A DNA stretch of 39,039 nucleotides from Latescibacteria bacterium UBA6620 (GTDB lineage: Bacteria; Latescibacterota; UBA2968), in NCBI GenBank assembly GCA_002433075.1, contig DJHM01000002.1:1-39039 (forward strand), given 5' to 3'. Each line of letters starts with the position of its first letter. The first letter of the stretch is position 1. Positions 1-7,661 of this stretch are shown here, piece after piece. Made by a program: the position numbers and the translations under genes. The notes below the pieces were generated by a model. The model did no database searches. It was not told where the DNA came from and was given only the letters and a program-made list of their open reading frames with translations.

Positions 1-837
1 GATACAGAGATGAGGCCAGGTCACTACAAGATGGACTACGGTGCGATTGTTGAACGTCACCAGTCGGCCAGAGCCGCCCTCACGATCGCCTGCATAGAAG
101 TCCCCCTGGAGATCGCACCCGAACTGGGCACCATGGAAATTGACGAAGATTGTCGCATTGTTGGATTCGAGGAGAAACCGGCCGAACCCAGGCCCCTTCC
201 TGGAAGCACGACACACGCCCTCGCGTCGATGGGTGTCTACGTGTTCGACGCCGACGTCCTGGCCCGGGCGGTTTCCGAAGACGCCAAACGGGACAGTGCG
301 CACGACTTCGGGAAGAACATTATCCCCGCCGTCGTGGAGGAAGGCCAGGCCTTCGCCTTCAACTTCAAAGACGGCAACCGCAACCCCACCGTCTACTGGC
401 GCGACATTGGGCTGCTCGACGCCTACTGGCAGGCTCACATGGACCTTGTTGCACCCGATCCTCCCTTCGACCTCTTCGACACGTCGTGGCCTGTGCGCAC
501 ATACAACCCTCCGTGTCCCCCCACAGCGATCGCGGGAGATAAGAGTGGCGCCCGTAACAGTCTCGTTTCGGGCGGCTGCCTGATCCGGCACGCGGATGTC
601 GATCGGAGCGTCCTCTCGAACCGCGTCACGGTGGAGAAGGGCGCCCGTGTGGGGGAGTCTGTTCTGTTGGAACGGGCCGTCGTAGAGACGGGCGCGGAGG
701 TGCATCGAGCCATCATCGACAAAGGGGTTCGGGTCTCGTCCAGGACACGGATCGGCACGGACCCCGTGGCAGATCGAGAGCGTTTTGCGGTCACACGCGC
801 CGGGGTCGTGGTCGTACCTAAAGGGATGACCCTATGA
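1..837 (+). CDS. glgC: Glucose-1-phosphate adenylyltransferase, 3' part (5' end outside window)
   Basis: Makes ADP-glucose from ATP and glucose-1-phosphate, the first committed step of bacterial glycogen synthesis in the cytoplasm. About 278 residues are visible, the C-terminal two thirds of a family usually near 400-430. The sequence shows the substrate-site stretches YKMDYG, GFEEKP and SMGVYVF, then DIGLLDAYWQAHMDL, followed by a C-terminal left-handed beta-helix part with hexapeptide-like repeats (from about codon 185). The frame is open to base 1, so the true start lies outside the window; the ATG at 10 is not the real start. The first dozen codons fit the family poorly: the usual GDHIYKMDY reads PGHYKMDY. 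The stop overlaps the glnD start (ATGA at 834-837), so the two genes are probably cotranscribed. Confidence 0.88.
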   Translation, partial: DTEMRPGHYKMDYGAIVERHQSARAALTIACIEVPLEIAPELGTMEIDEDCRIVGFEEKPAEPRPLPGSTTHALASMGVYVFDADVLARAVSEDAKRDSAHDFGKNIIPAVVEEGQAFAFNFKDGNRNPTVYWRDIGLLDAYWQAHMDLVAPDPPFDLFDTSWPVRTYNPPCPPTAIAGDKSGARNSLVSGGCLIRHADVDRSVLSNRVTVEKGARVGESVLLERAVVETGAEVHRAIIDKGVRVSSRTRIGTDPVADRERFAVTRAGVVVVPKGMTL

Positions 838-3497
838 CGGTCGAGTCTTTCAAACTGTCCGAAGACCTCGGTCTCTCCCTGAGGTCCTCTAAATCGGATC
901 AGGCTCGACTGGGCGTCCTCAGGTCCTTCGTCGATAGCGGATGGAAAAGCGCGCGGAAGGCTCACGATATTGGCGATTCGGGCGTCGCCGTCGTCAGTGC
1001 ACTCACCACCATCATTGACGATCTGGTCCGCGTCCTCTACGAGGAAGCCGTCGGTCAACACGGGCACCCCGATTCAGAAGGCTACGCCATCATCGCCCTC
1101 GGGGGTTATGGGCGGGGTCACCTCAACCCTGGGTCCGACATCGATCTCCTGTTCCTGTTCGGTCGCGTGAAGGAGGGTGATCCAGTCACCCGTGCGATCC
1201 TCCACACTCTCTGGGACTTGCGATTCGAAGTCGGTCACAGCACCCGCAGCATCGCCGATTGCGTTGCCGCAGGTCAGGAGGACGTCGAGTCCCTCACGGC
1301 GATGCTCGAAAGCCGGATGTTGGTCGGCGACGACAACCTCTACGAATCGTATCGAAACACGATCGACACGCGTTTCACAGGGCGAAGGGCGCGCGGGTTC
1401 GTACAGCAGAAAATCCGTGAGCGCGAGCAGCGACACCGCCGAACGGGGCTATCTGTTCAGCTCCAGGAACCCAACCTCAAGGAGAATCCGGGCGGGCTTC
1501 GAGACACACACACCGTCGGGTGGTTGCTCAAAGCACGTCGGAACAAGCTGGCGCCCGAGGGCCTCCTGGAGGAACGGCTGCTCAATCGGAGGAGTTTCCA
1601 GGCCTATCTCGAAGCACTCGACTTCCTTCTGAGGACCCGGAACCAGCTTCACTTCCAGACGGAAAAGAAACACGACATCCTCGAGTACGATTTGCAACCC
1701 GCTGTGGCTGCCGCCCTGGGTTATGAGGACAGGAACAAGGAACTGGGTGTAGAGCGCTTCCTGCGCGACTACTACCTTCACGCTCGAACCATCAATCACC
1801 TGACCGACCTGGTATGCGAGCGGCTCAAGACCCAGCCTTCGGTTAACCGCGCGGTCGATCTGATCGTCAGGCGCGAACTGGACGACGGCGCTCTGCTGTC
1901 GCACACCCTCATTCAATTGCCTAAACGGCGAAGGACCTTCTTCGAAGACGACCCGCACAGGTTGCTCAGTCTCTTCCTCAATGCACAACGGTTCGGTGCT
2001 CGCATCAACGAAGCTGCTCAGCAGGGCATTAAGGATCACATTCACCTGATCGACGACAACCTCCGTTCGTCTCCCAGAGCATCGAAGATCTTCCTCGACA
2101 TCCTTCGATCCCCCGCTGGGGTCGCCCGGACCCTGAAACTCATGCACGAGCTCGGCGTCCTCGGCGCCTACCTTCCCGAATTCGGCGGGCTCACGTGTCT
2201 CGTCCAGTACAACCTCTATCACATCTATACCGCAGACGAACACACACTCGTAGCCGTCGAGAATCTCGAGAATCTTAGACGTGACGATCTGACCCAGGAT
2301 CTACGATCGTTGTCACGTGTCTTCAGTGAAGTCGCTCGCCCCGAGTTGCTCTACCTTGCCCTGCTGTTGCACGACGCAGGCAAAGCCGTCCGGGGCCAGG
2401 ACCACAGCGTCGTCGGAGCCAGAATGGCCCGAGATCTTCTGGGACGCCTCGGGTTGCCCGAACCCCACATCGGCCTCGTCGAGCGGCTTGTCCTCCGCCA
2501 CCTCAACATGTCCCACATCTCTCAACGACGGGACCTGGGTGACGAGGCTATGCTTCAGGAGTTCGCGGAAAGCCTCGAAGATCCGGAAACCGTCAGGATG
2601 CTCTATCTGCTCACCTACGCCGACCTGTCCTCTGTCACACGCACCGCGTGGACAGCTTGGAAGGGTCACCTGTTGTGGGAACTGTTCGTCAAGTCTTTCA
2701 ACCACCTTACCGGAAAGACACAACAGGGCGAGCAGGCAGAGGAGACGATCGGGGGACTCGTCGAGGAGCTTTCGGACCGGTACCCGATCGAGGTGATTCG
2801 CACCCACCTCGAAGGCCTTCCATCTCGCTACGCAGAGACAACGAGTGAAGAGGAGATCGGCAGGCATCTCAGTATGATAGAGGAATTGAGCACGGAAACG
2901 GCCGCGGTCCGATTCACGCGCTCGGGGCTCTTCACGGAAGTCGGTGTGTCGACCCGCGACCACCCCTACCGCCTGTCCCAGATCTGCGGCGTACTGTCCA
3001 CGAACGACCTCGGCGTTTTCAGCGCCCAGGCCTACACGCGCGCCGACGGTGTCGTTCTGGACACCTTTCAGGTGACTGCACCCGACGGAACACTCGATGT
3101 CGATGAGACCGTCCGTCAACGATTCAGCAAGCAACTCATCGAAGTGCTTGAAGAGAAGACTCCGGTGAGCGACCTGTTCGACCGGCACCGCGCCCGGTGG
3201 TCGCGCCGAAAACCCCAGGTGGCACGACACGACCTGGAGGTCAAGATAGAGACCGACATCTCCGACCAACACACCGTCATCGACATCTTTGCACCCGATG
3301 AAACCGGACTCCTCTACAGAATCACCCGTGCGCTTTCCGACCTGGACCTCGACATTGCTGCCGCCAGAATCGGAACCCAGGCGGACAAGGCGATCGATGC
3401 TTTCTATGTGCGGCACAAGTCGAACGGAAAGATCGAGTCGGACCAGGACCTCGAAGACCTTCAGACACAACTCCTTCAAAAACTGGCCGATAGATAA
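834..3497 (+). CDS. glnD: Bifunctional PII uridylyltransferase/uridylyl-removing enzyme
   Basis: Nitrogen sensor that adds UMP to PII proteins when glutamine is low and removes it when glutamine is high. All expected domains are present in 887 residues, the usual length: nucleotidyltransferase motif GGYGRG (90-95) and GSDIDLLFLF (100-109), the conserved LKENPGGLRD helix (215-224), an HD hydrolase domain with LLLHDAGK (510-517) and QDHS (522-525), the YLLTYADL segment (591-598), and two C-terminal ACT domains (about 700-775 and 813-885) that bind glutamine. The start is the ATG overlapping the glgC stop. No glnB, amtB or glnA is in the window. Pairing with glgC is unusual and suggests, by inference only, joint control of carbon storage and nitrogen signalling. 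Confidence 0.95.
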   Translation: MTVESFKLSEDLGLSLRSSKSDQARLGVLRSFVDSGWKSARKAHDIGDSGVAVVSALTTIIDDLVRVLYEEAVGQHGHPDSEGYAIIALGGYGRGHLNPGSDIDLLFLFGRVKEGDPVTRAILHTLWDLRFEVGHSTRSIADCVAAGQEDVESLTAMLESRMLVGDDNLYESYRNTIDTRFTGRRARGFVQQKIREREQRHRRTGLSVQLQEPNLKENPGGLRDTHTVGWLLKARRNKLAPEGLLEERLLNRRSFQAYLEALDFLLRTRNQLHFQTEKKHDILEYDLQPAVAAALGYEDRNKELGVERFLRDYYLHARTINHLTDLVCERLKTQPSVNRAVDLIVRRELDDGALLSHTLIQLPKRRRTFFEDDPHRLLSLFLNAQRFGARINEAAQQGIKDHIHLIDDNLRSSPRASKIFLDILRSPAGVARTLKLMHELGVLGAYLPEFGGLTCLVQYNLYHIYTADEHTLVAVENLENLRRDDLTQDLRSLSRVFSEVARPELLYLALLLHDAGKAVRGQDHSVVGARMARDLLGRLGLPEPHIGLVERLVLRHLNMSHISQRRDLGDEAMLQEFAESLEDPETVRMLYLLTYADLSSVTRTAWTAWKGHLLWELFVKSFNHLTGKTQQGEQAEETIGGLVEELSDRYPIEVIRTHLEGLPSRYAETTSEEEIGRHLSMIEELSTETAAVRFTRSGLFTEVGVSTRDHPYRLSQICGVLSTNDLGVFSAQAYTRADGVVLDTFQVTAPDGTLDVDETVRQRFSKQLIEVLEEKTPVSDLFDRHRARWSRRKPQVARHDLEVKIETDISDQHTVIDIFAPDETGLLYRITRALSDLDLDIAAARIGTQADKAIDAFYVRHKSNGKIESDQDLEDLQTQLLQKLADR

Positions 3498-3504
3498 AAA
3501 TCTC

Positions 3505-3533
3505 TTGACATCATCCGACACATGCCTTATTTC
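3505..3533 (+). promoter_or_regulatory. Candidate sigma70-type promoter for rho
   Basis: A perfect -35 box TTGACA (3505-3510) is followed after exactly 17 bases by TATTTC (3528-3533), a weak -10 box. It starts 7 bases after the glnD stop and would give rho a leader of about 200 bases. The -35 box is strong, the -10 box poor. Confidence 0.4.
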
Positions 3534-3562
3534 TTCTGCGTCGATTTATCATCATGTCTTAT

Positions 3563-3584
3563 GGTTGAGGCTAACGCCTCGGCC
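3563..3584 (+). other. Hairpin in the rho leader
   Basis: GGTTGAGGC, loop TAAC, GCCTCGGCC forms a 9-bp stem including two G-T wobbles. No T run follows, so it is not an ordinary intrinsic terminator. It lies in the 251-base gap between glnD and rho (3498-3748), which holds no convincing gene. Rho leaders are known sites of autoregulation in enterobacteria; a similar role here is an inference. Confidence 0.4.
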
Positions 3585-3748
3585 CCATCCGCATTAATCC
3601 TCCTGAAATCCAAACAGATCCTCTCAGCCTGAATCGATTGATCCCCTGACCGACCCGAAGCGAATCTGACAGATCTCCAATCCCAAGCTGATGGCCATTC
3701 CCCTTTCCGGGGCCCTACCGCTACGTTAGAAAGACCCAAGAGCTGCCT

Positions 3749-5029
3749 ATGGATAAGCAGAAACCTGATAAACTTGACATCCTGGAACTCCAGGAAATGA
3801 CGATTCCGGAGCTCAGCAAGCTTGCTGGGAATCTCGGGATCAACGGCTACAGCAGTCTGCGAAAGCAGGAGCTGATCTTCTCGATTCTCCAGGCCCAGAC
3901 AGAACGAAGCGGTCTGATTTTCGCACAGGGCGTGCTCGAAATTCTGGAGGACGGGTTTGGCTTTCTTCGGTCGCCCAAATACAACTACCTGCCCGGGCCG
4001 GACGACATCTACGTCTCCCATTCCCAGATCAAGCGCTTCAGCCTCCGCACGGGCGACACCGTTTCGGGTCAGATACGCCCACCGAAAGGCGACGAGAAGT
4101 ACTTCGCCCTCATCCGGGTAGAGGCCGTCAATCTGACCGACCCCGAGAAGGCCAAGCAGAAGATCATCTTCGACAATCTGACCCCCCTGCACCCGACCGA
4201 GCAGATCAAACTGGAGCACAACCGCGGGGAGCTGTCGACACGCATCATGAACCTGCTGACCCCAATCGGGAAGGGCCAGCGTGGGATGATCGTCGCGCCA
4301 CCCTTCACAGGGAAGACCATGCTGCTCCAGAAGATCGCCAACGCGATCACGGAGAATAACCCCGACATCTACCTGATCGTCCTGCTGATCGACGAGCGGC
4401 CCGAGGAAGTCACAGACATGCTTCGTTCGGTCAAGGGTGAGGTCATCAGTTCGACCTTCGACGAGCCGCCGACCCGACACGTCCAGGTCGCCGACATGGT
4501 CATCGAGAAGGCCAAGCGTCTTGTCGAGCACCAGCAGGACGTCGTCATCCTTCTCGACAGCATCACGCGACTCGCTCGCGCCTACAACATGGTGGTCCCC
4601 CACAGCGGAAGGATCCTCACAGGGGGTCTGGATTCGAGCGCGATGCAGTGGCCAAAGCGCTTCTTCGGCGCCGCGCGCAACATCGAAGAGGGCGGGAGCC
4701 TCACCATCATGGCCACCGCCCTCGTCGAAACCGGTAGTCGCATGGACGAAGTGATTTTCGAGGAATTCAAGGGCACCGGCAACATGGAGCTCAAGCTCGA
4801 CCGCCGGCTGAGCAATCGACGCGTCTTCCCCGCGATCGACGTCACCCAGTCGAGCACTCGGAAAGAGGAGCTGCTTCTCGGCGAAAAGGAACTCAATCGC
4901 GTCTGGATCCTGCGAAAACTCCTCAATCAGATGCCCGCCATTGAAGCGATGGAGTTCCTCCAGGAGCGCATGCAGCACAGCGAGACGAACGAAGACTTCC
5001 TGGCTTCCATGAACGAGCCTGTACTGTAG
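3749..5029 (+). CDS. rho: Transcription termination factor Rho
   Basis: Hexameric RNA-dependent ATPase/helicase that ends transcription of untranslated RNA. In 426 residues, a normal length without the long insertions of some phyla, one sees the N-terminal Rho-N helices (about 8-50), a cold-shock-like RNA-binding domain with GFGFLR (69-74) and YVS (88-90), Walker A APPFTGKT (183-190), DERPEEVTDM (215-224), Walker B VVILLD (265-270), the Q-loop DSITRLARAYN (270-280) and the R-loop region ending GTGNMEL (342-348). The Walker A has Phe where E. coli has Lys (APPKAGKT), which is unusual. The ATG at 3749 starts the expected N-terminus; only a weak purine-rich stretch (AAGAG) precedes it. rho-rpmE-prfA-prmC is a widespread gene order. 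Confidence 0.97.
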   Translation: MDKQKPDKLDILELQEMTIPELSKLAGNLGINGYSSLRKQELIFSILQAQTERSGLIFAQGVLEILEDGFGFLRSPKYNYLPGPDDIYVSHSQIKRFSLRTGDTVSGQIRPPKGDEKYFALIRVEAVNLTDPEKAKQKIIFDNLTPLHPTEQIKLEHNRGELSTRIMNLLTPIGKGQRGMIVAPPFTGKTMLLQKIANAITENNPDIYLIVLLIDERPEEVTDMLRSVKGEVISSTFDEPPTRHVQVADMVIEKAKRLVEHQQDVVILLDSITRLARAYNMVVPHSGRILTGGLDSSAMQWPKRFFGAARNIEEGGSLTIMATALVETGSRMDEVIFEEFKGTGNMELKLDRRLSNRRVFPAIDVTQSSTRKEELLLGEKELNRVWILRKLLNQMPAIEAMEFLQERMQHSETNEDFLASMNEPVL

Positions 5030-5057
5030 GCTACACCCAAGCCCGAACCCCGAAAAA

Positions 5058-5086
5058 TTGCATCGGATCAACCCTTTGGGTATATT
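5058..5086 (+). promoter_or_regulatory. Sigma70-type promoter for rpmE
   Basis: TTGCAT (5058-5063), a 17-base spacer and TATATT (5081-5086) lie in the short rho-rpmE gap, about 36 bases upstream of the rpmE ATG. Good spacing and a good -10 box make this one of the best promoter matches in the window. Confidence 0.65.
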
Positions 5087-5122
5087 CAAGCCGATTCGAA
5101 ACAGACATCAAAGGGCCCAGTC

Positions 5123-5503
5123 ATGAAGCCAGATATCCATCCTGAGTATCACGACGTCGTGTTCATGGATGCGGGTGTAACTCCCCCCTTCCAGGTGCTC
5201 ACGAGGTCGACGCGAACCTCCGAAGAAACGATCGAATGGGAGGATGGAAACACCTATCCCCTCATTCGCGTGGAAATCTCCTCCGCCACCCACCCCTTCT
5301 ATACGGGGAAGATGAAGCTGATCGACTCCGCAGGGATGGTCGACAGATTCCGACGCAGATACGGTATGACCGACGATTACGGAACCGACGACCAGCCTGC
5401 CGACGAAGAGGCCACGGCGGAAGGGGTCGAGCAGCCTGCGGCGGCTGACTCGCCCGACGAGGGCCAGCCATCTGACACGGAGGCGACCCAGGCCGACAGT
5501 TAG
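5123..5503 (+). CDS. rpmE: 50S ribosomal protein L31, zinc-free (type B), with acidic tail
   Basis: Large-subunit protein that bridges to the small subunit. The first ~85 residues match type B L31: start MKPDIHPEYHDVVF, then TYPLIRVEISSATHPFYTGK (45-64) and VDRFRRRYG. The two CxxC zinc motifs of type A L31 are absent and the protein contains no cysteine. It has 126 residues against about 80-90 for the family; the extra ~45 C-terminal residues are rich in Asp, Glu, Ala, Gln and Thr, low complexity and probably disordered. Own promoter at 5058-5086 and a terminator-like hairpin behind it, so it may be a single-gene unit. In bacteria with both types, the zinc-free paralogue is made under zinc limitation; whether a type A copy exists elsewhere cannot be seen. 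Confidence 0.93.
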   Translation: MKPDIHPEYHDVVFMDAGVTPPFQVLTRSTRTSEETIEWEDGNTYPLIRVEISSATHPFYTGKMKLIDSAGMVDRFRRRYGMTDDYGTDDQPADEEATAEGVEQPAAADSPDEGQPSDTEATQADS

Positions 5504-5524
5504 CCGTTCATACGTCATACTCAA

Positions 5525-5566
5525 GGTGGACGCGTGCCGGTGGCACCGTTCGCCTTTTTTATTTTA
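5525..5566 (+). terminator. Intrinsic terminator between rpmE and prfA
   Basis: GGTGGACGCGTGCC pairs with GGCACCGTTCGCC around loop GGT: a 13-bp stem with one bulged C and two wobbles, followed directly by TTTTTTATTTTAT. It ends 18 bases before the prfA ATG, leaving no room for a normal promoter; a TATAAG at 5565-5570 lies in the T run but lacks a -35 box. Confidence 0.8.
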
Positions 5567-5584
5567 TAAGCTGGAAGGCGGACT

Positions 5585-6661
5585 ATGTTCGAACAGCTCG
5601 AAAAAGTGCTCGACCGCTACGATGAGATCACAATAAAAATGAGCACGCCAGAGGTGGCGACAAACCCTGACAGAATCCGGGCCCTTTCGACCGAACAGAG
5701 TGAGATGGAGGGGCTAGTACAGACCTACAGAGCCTACCGAGGGGTCCGGAACGACCTCGATGAGGCCGAACAGATCTTGAGCACCTCCGAGGATGAGGAA
5801 CTCAAGGAAATGGCCTCTCTCGAAATCGAAGATCTGCGAAGCAAGGAAGAAGACCTCGCTGACCAGCTCAAGGTCCTCATGATCCCCAAGGATCCGAACG
5901 ACGCCAAGGATACCCTTGTAGAAATCAGGGCGGGCGCCGGAGGGGACGAGGCCGCCCTCTTCGCGAGCGATCTTTATCGTATGTATGCGAAGTTTGCCGA
6001 AGCCATCGGAGCCAAAGTGGAAACCCTTTCCTCCAATGCCACCGGCATTGGAGGATTCAAGGAGATCATCTTCTCCGTCAGCGGCCGCGACATATTCAGC
6101 CATCTCAAATTCGAGAGCGGCGTCCATCGCGTGCAACGCGTGCCCGAGACCGAGTCGAGCGGCCGCATCCATACTTCCACCGCAACCGTGGCCGTACTCC
6201 CTGAAGCCGAGGAAGTCGACGTTGAGATCGACCCTAACGACCTCAAAATCGACGTGTATCGATCATCGGGACCGGGGGGGCAGAGCGTCAACACCACCGA
6301 CTCCGCAGTCCGTATCACCCACCAGCCCTCGGGAATCGTCGTGCAGATCCAGGACGAGAAATCTCAGCATAAGAACCGCGCCAAGGCGCTGAAGGTGCTC
6401 CGGTCCCGCCTCCTCGATCTGGCCATCCAGGAGCAACACGCCAAAGAATCCGCGGATCGTAAAAAGCAGGTCGGATCCGGAGATCGGAGCGCCAAGATTC
6501 GAACCTACAACTATCCGCAGGGGCGGGTCACCGACCATCGAATCAAAGTGACCCTCCATCGCCTCGAAGAGATTCTCAACGGTGACCTGAATGAGTTGCT
6601 CGAGAAGTTACGCGTCGCCGACCAGGCCGAAAAGCTCGCCTCACAGGAAACCGTCGCCTGA
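5585..6661 (+). CDS. prfA: Peptide chain release factor 1
   Basis: Recognises UAA and UAG stop codons and triggers peptide release. The 358 residues are typical. Visible are an N-terminal helical domain, the RF1 codon-recognition PxT motif as PET in RVPETESSGRIHTS (RF2 would carry SPF), and the catalytic GGQ in YRSSGPGGQSVNT, whose Gln is the target of PrmC, encoded next. The start ATG is preceded by GGAAGG (5573-5578) at suitable spacing. The terminator-like hairpin just upstream raises the question of how it is transcribed. Confidence 0.97.
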   Translation: MFEQLEKVLDRYDEITIKMSTPEVATNPDRIRALSTEQSEMEGLVQTYRAYRGVRNDLDEAEQILSTSEDEELKEMASLEIEDLRSKEEDLADQLKVLMIPKDPNDAKDTLVEIRAGAGGDEAALFASDLYRMYAKFAEAIGAKVETLSSNATGIGGFKEIIFSVSGRDIFSHLKFESGVHRVQRVPETESSGRIHTSTATVAVLPEAEEVDVEIDPNDLKIDVYRSSGPGGQSVNTTDSAVRITHQPSGIVVQIQDEKSQHKNRAKALKVLRSRLLDLAIQEQHAKESADRKKQVGSGDRSAKIRTYNYPQGRVTDHRIKVTLHRLEEILNGDLNELLEKLRVADQAEKLASQETVA

Positions 6662-6693
6662 CACCGACTGAGACGAGAACGATCGGGTCGACG

Positions 6694-7518
6694 TTGGCAA
6701 CCCTCCGTCAGCGCCTCTCTATAGCTGGCATCGAATCCGCTCGGGAGGAATCCGAGTGGATCCTCGGCGATCTTCTGGGATGTTCACGCACCGACCTGTA
6801 TACCGCCCCCGATCGTGTCCTCAATACAGCACAGTGGCTGTGCCTCGAAGGCCGCCTTCGCCGCCGCGAACAGCGGGAACCCCTCCAATACATTCTTGGC
6901 AAAACGGAGTTCTACGGACACGAATTCGACCTGTCCCCCGGAGTCCTGATCCCGCGTCCCGAAACCGAAGTGGTCGTCGAACAGGCCCTGGAATTCGTTC
7001 CTCGGACGGATGACCATCTCGTACTCGACGTGGGAACCGGCTCCGGTGCAATCGGCCTCACGATCGCTCTTGAGAGGCCGCGGGCCCGCGTCTACGCGGT
7101 CGACCTGTCCCCGGTTGCCCTTGAGGTAGCAGGAAAGAATGCGATCCGTCACGGCGCCCATCTGGTTTGCACCCGAGCCGACCTTGCCGATCTGCCCTTT
7201 GGATCATCGAAGTTCGACCTGATCGTGTCCAACCCCCCGTACGTCGCCGACGCCGACCTGGAAGGACTCGCACCGGAAATCAGATGCCACGAGCCTACCC
7301 TGGCTCTGACCGCGGGGCCCGAAGGGCTGGCTAGCTACGAACGTCTGGGCCCCGAAGCCCGCCGAATCCTGAAACCCGGCGGGCGGCTGGTACTCGAACT
7401 TCCAGGCATACGAACCAACCGGGTAGAGGAAACCATTCGACCTCATCTTCCCATCTTCTCCGGGTTCAACGATCTCGCGGGCCGTCCCCGCGTCCTGGTC
7501 GGCCAAAAACCGACGTAA
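6694..7518 (+). CDS. prmC: Release factor glutamine methyltransferase
   Basis: Methylates the Gln of the GGQ motif in RF1/RF2 using S-adenosylmethionine. The 274 residues match the family length. An N-terminal helical domain leads to PLQYILGKTEFYG, then the Rossmann fold with motif I DVGTGSGAIGLTIA and the catalytic NPPY (VSNPPYVADADLEGL), then TAGPEGL. The start is taken as the TTG at 6694, 32 bases after the prfA stop; no ATG or GTG fits the N-terminus and no clear Shine-Dalgarno is seen, so the exact start is uncertain. The position after its substrate gene prfA is the standard arrangement. Confidence 0.94.
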   Translation: MATLRQRLSIAGIESAREESEWILGDLLGCSRTDLYTAPDRVLNTAQWLCLEGRLRRREQREPLQYILGKTEFYGHEFDLSPGVLIPRPETEVVVEQALEFVPRTDDHLVLDVGTGSGAIGLTIALERPRARVYAVDLSPVALEVAGKNAIRHGAHLVCTRADLADLPFGSSKFDLIVSNPPYVADADLEGLAPEIRCHEPTLALTAGPEGLASYERLGPEARRILKPGGRLVLELPGIRTNRVEETIRPHLPIFSGFNDLAGRPRVLVGQKPT

Positions 7519-7567
7519 CATCTTGTTTTAACAGACCGATGTGGACGAGGAAGAAGCCTGAATTGGG

Positions 7568-7596
7568 TTGACTTGGCCATACCTTTTTGTTAGGTT
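7568..7596 (+). promoter_or_regulatory. Candidate promoter for the polyprenyl synthase gene
   Basis: TTGACT (7568-7573), a 17-base spacer and TAGGTT (7591-7596), which keeps the key T, A and final T of the -10 box. It lies in the 143-base gap after prmC, about 65 bases upstream of the next ATG. Nothing else was recognised in that gap. Confidence 0.5.
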
Positions 7597-7661
7597 GAAG
7601 CGATTTTTCTCCCGATTCTGCCCGTTTTCGGCCGTTTCTGCGCAGGACGTCTTGCCCCATC

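Noticed and set aside
30..838. Overlapping plus-strand frames at 140-583 and 150-542
   Set aside because: Frame-shadows of glgC without start signals or homology.
3565..3597. TTGAGG ... CATTAAT as a promoter for rho
   Set aside because: Spacing of more than 20 bases is too long and the -35-like part belongs to a hairpin.
3527..5089. Open frame of 520 codons on the minus strand
   Set aside because: Antisense shadow of rho; no recognisable domain and it would cover the rho leader and the rpmE promoter.
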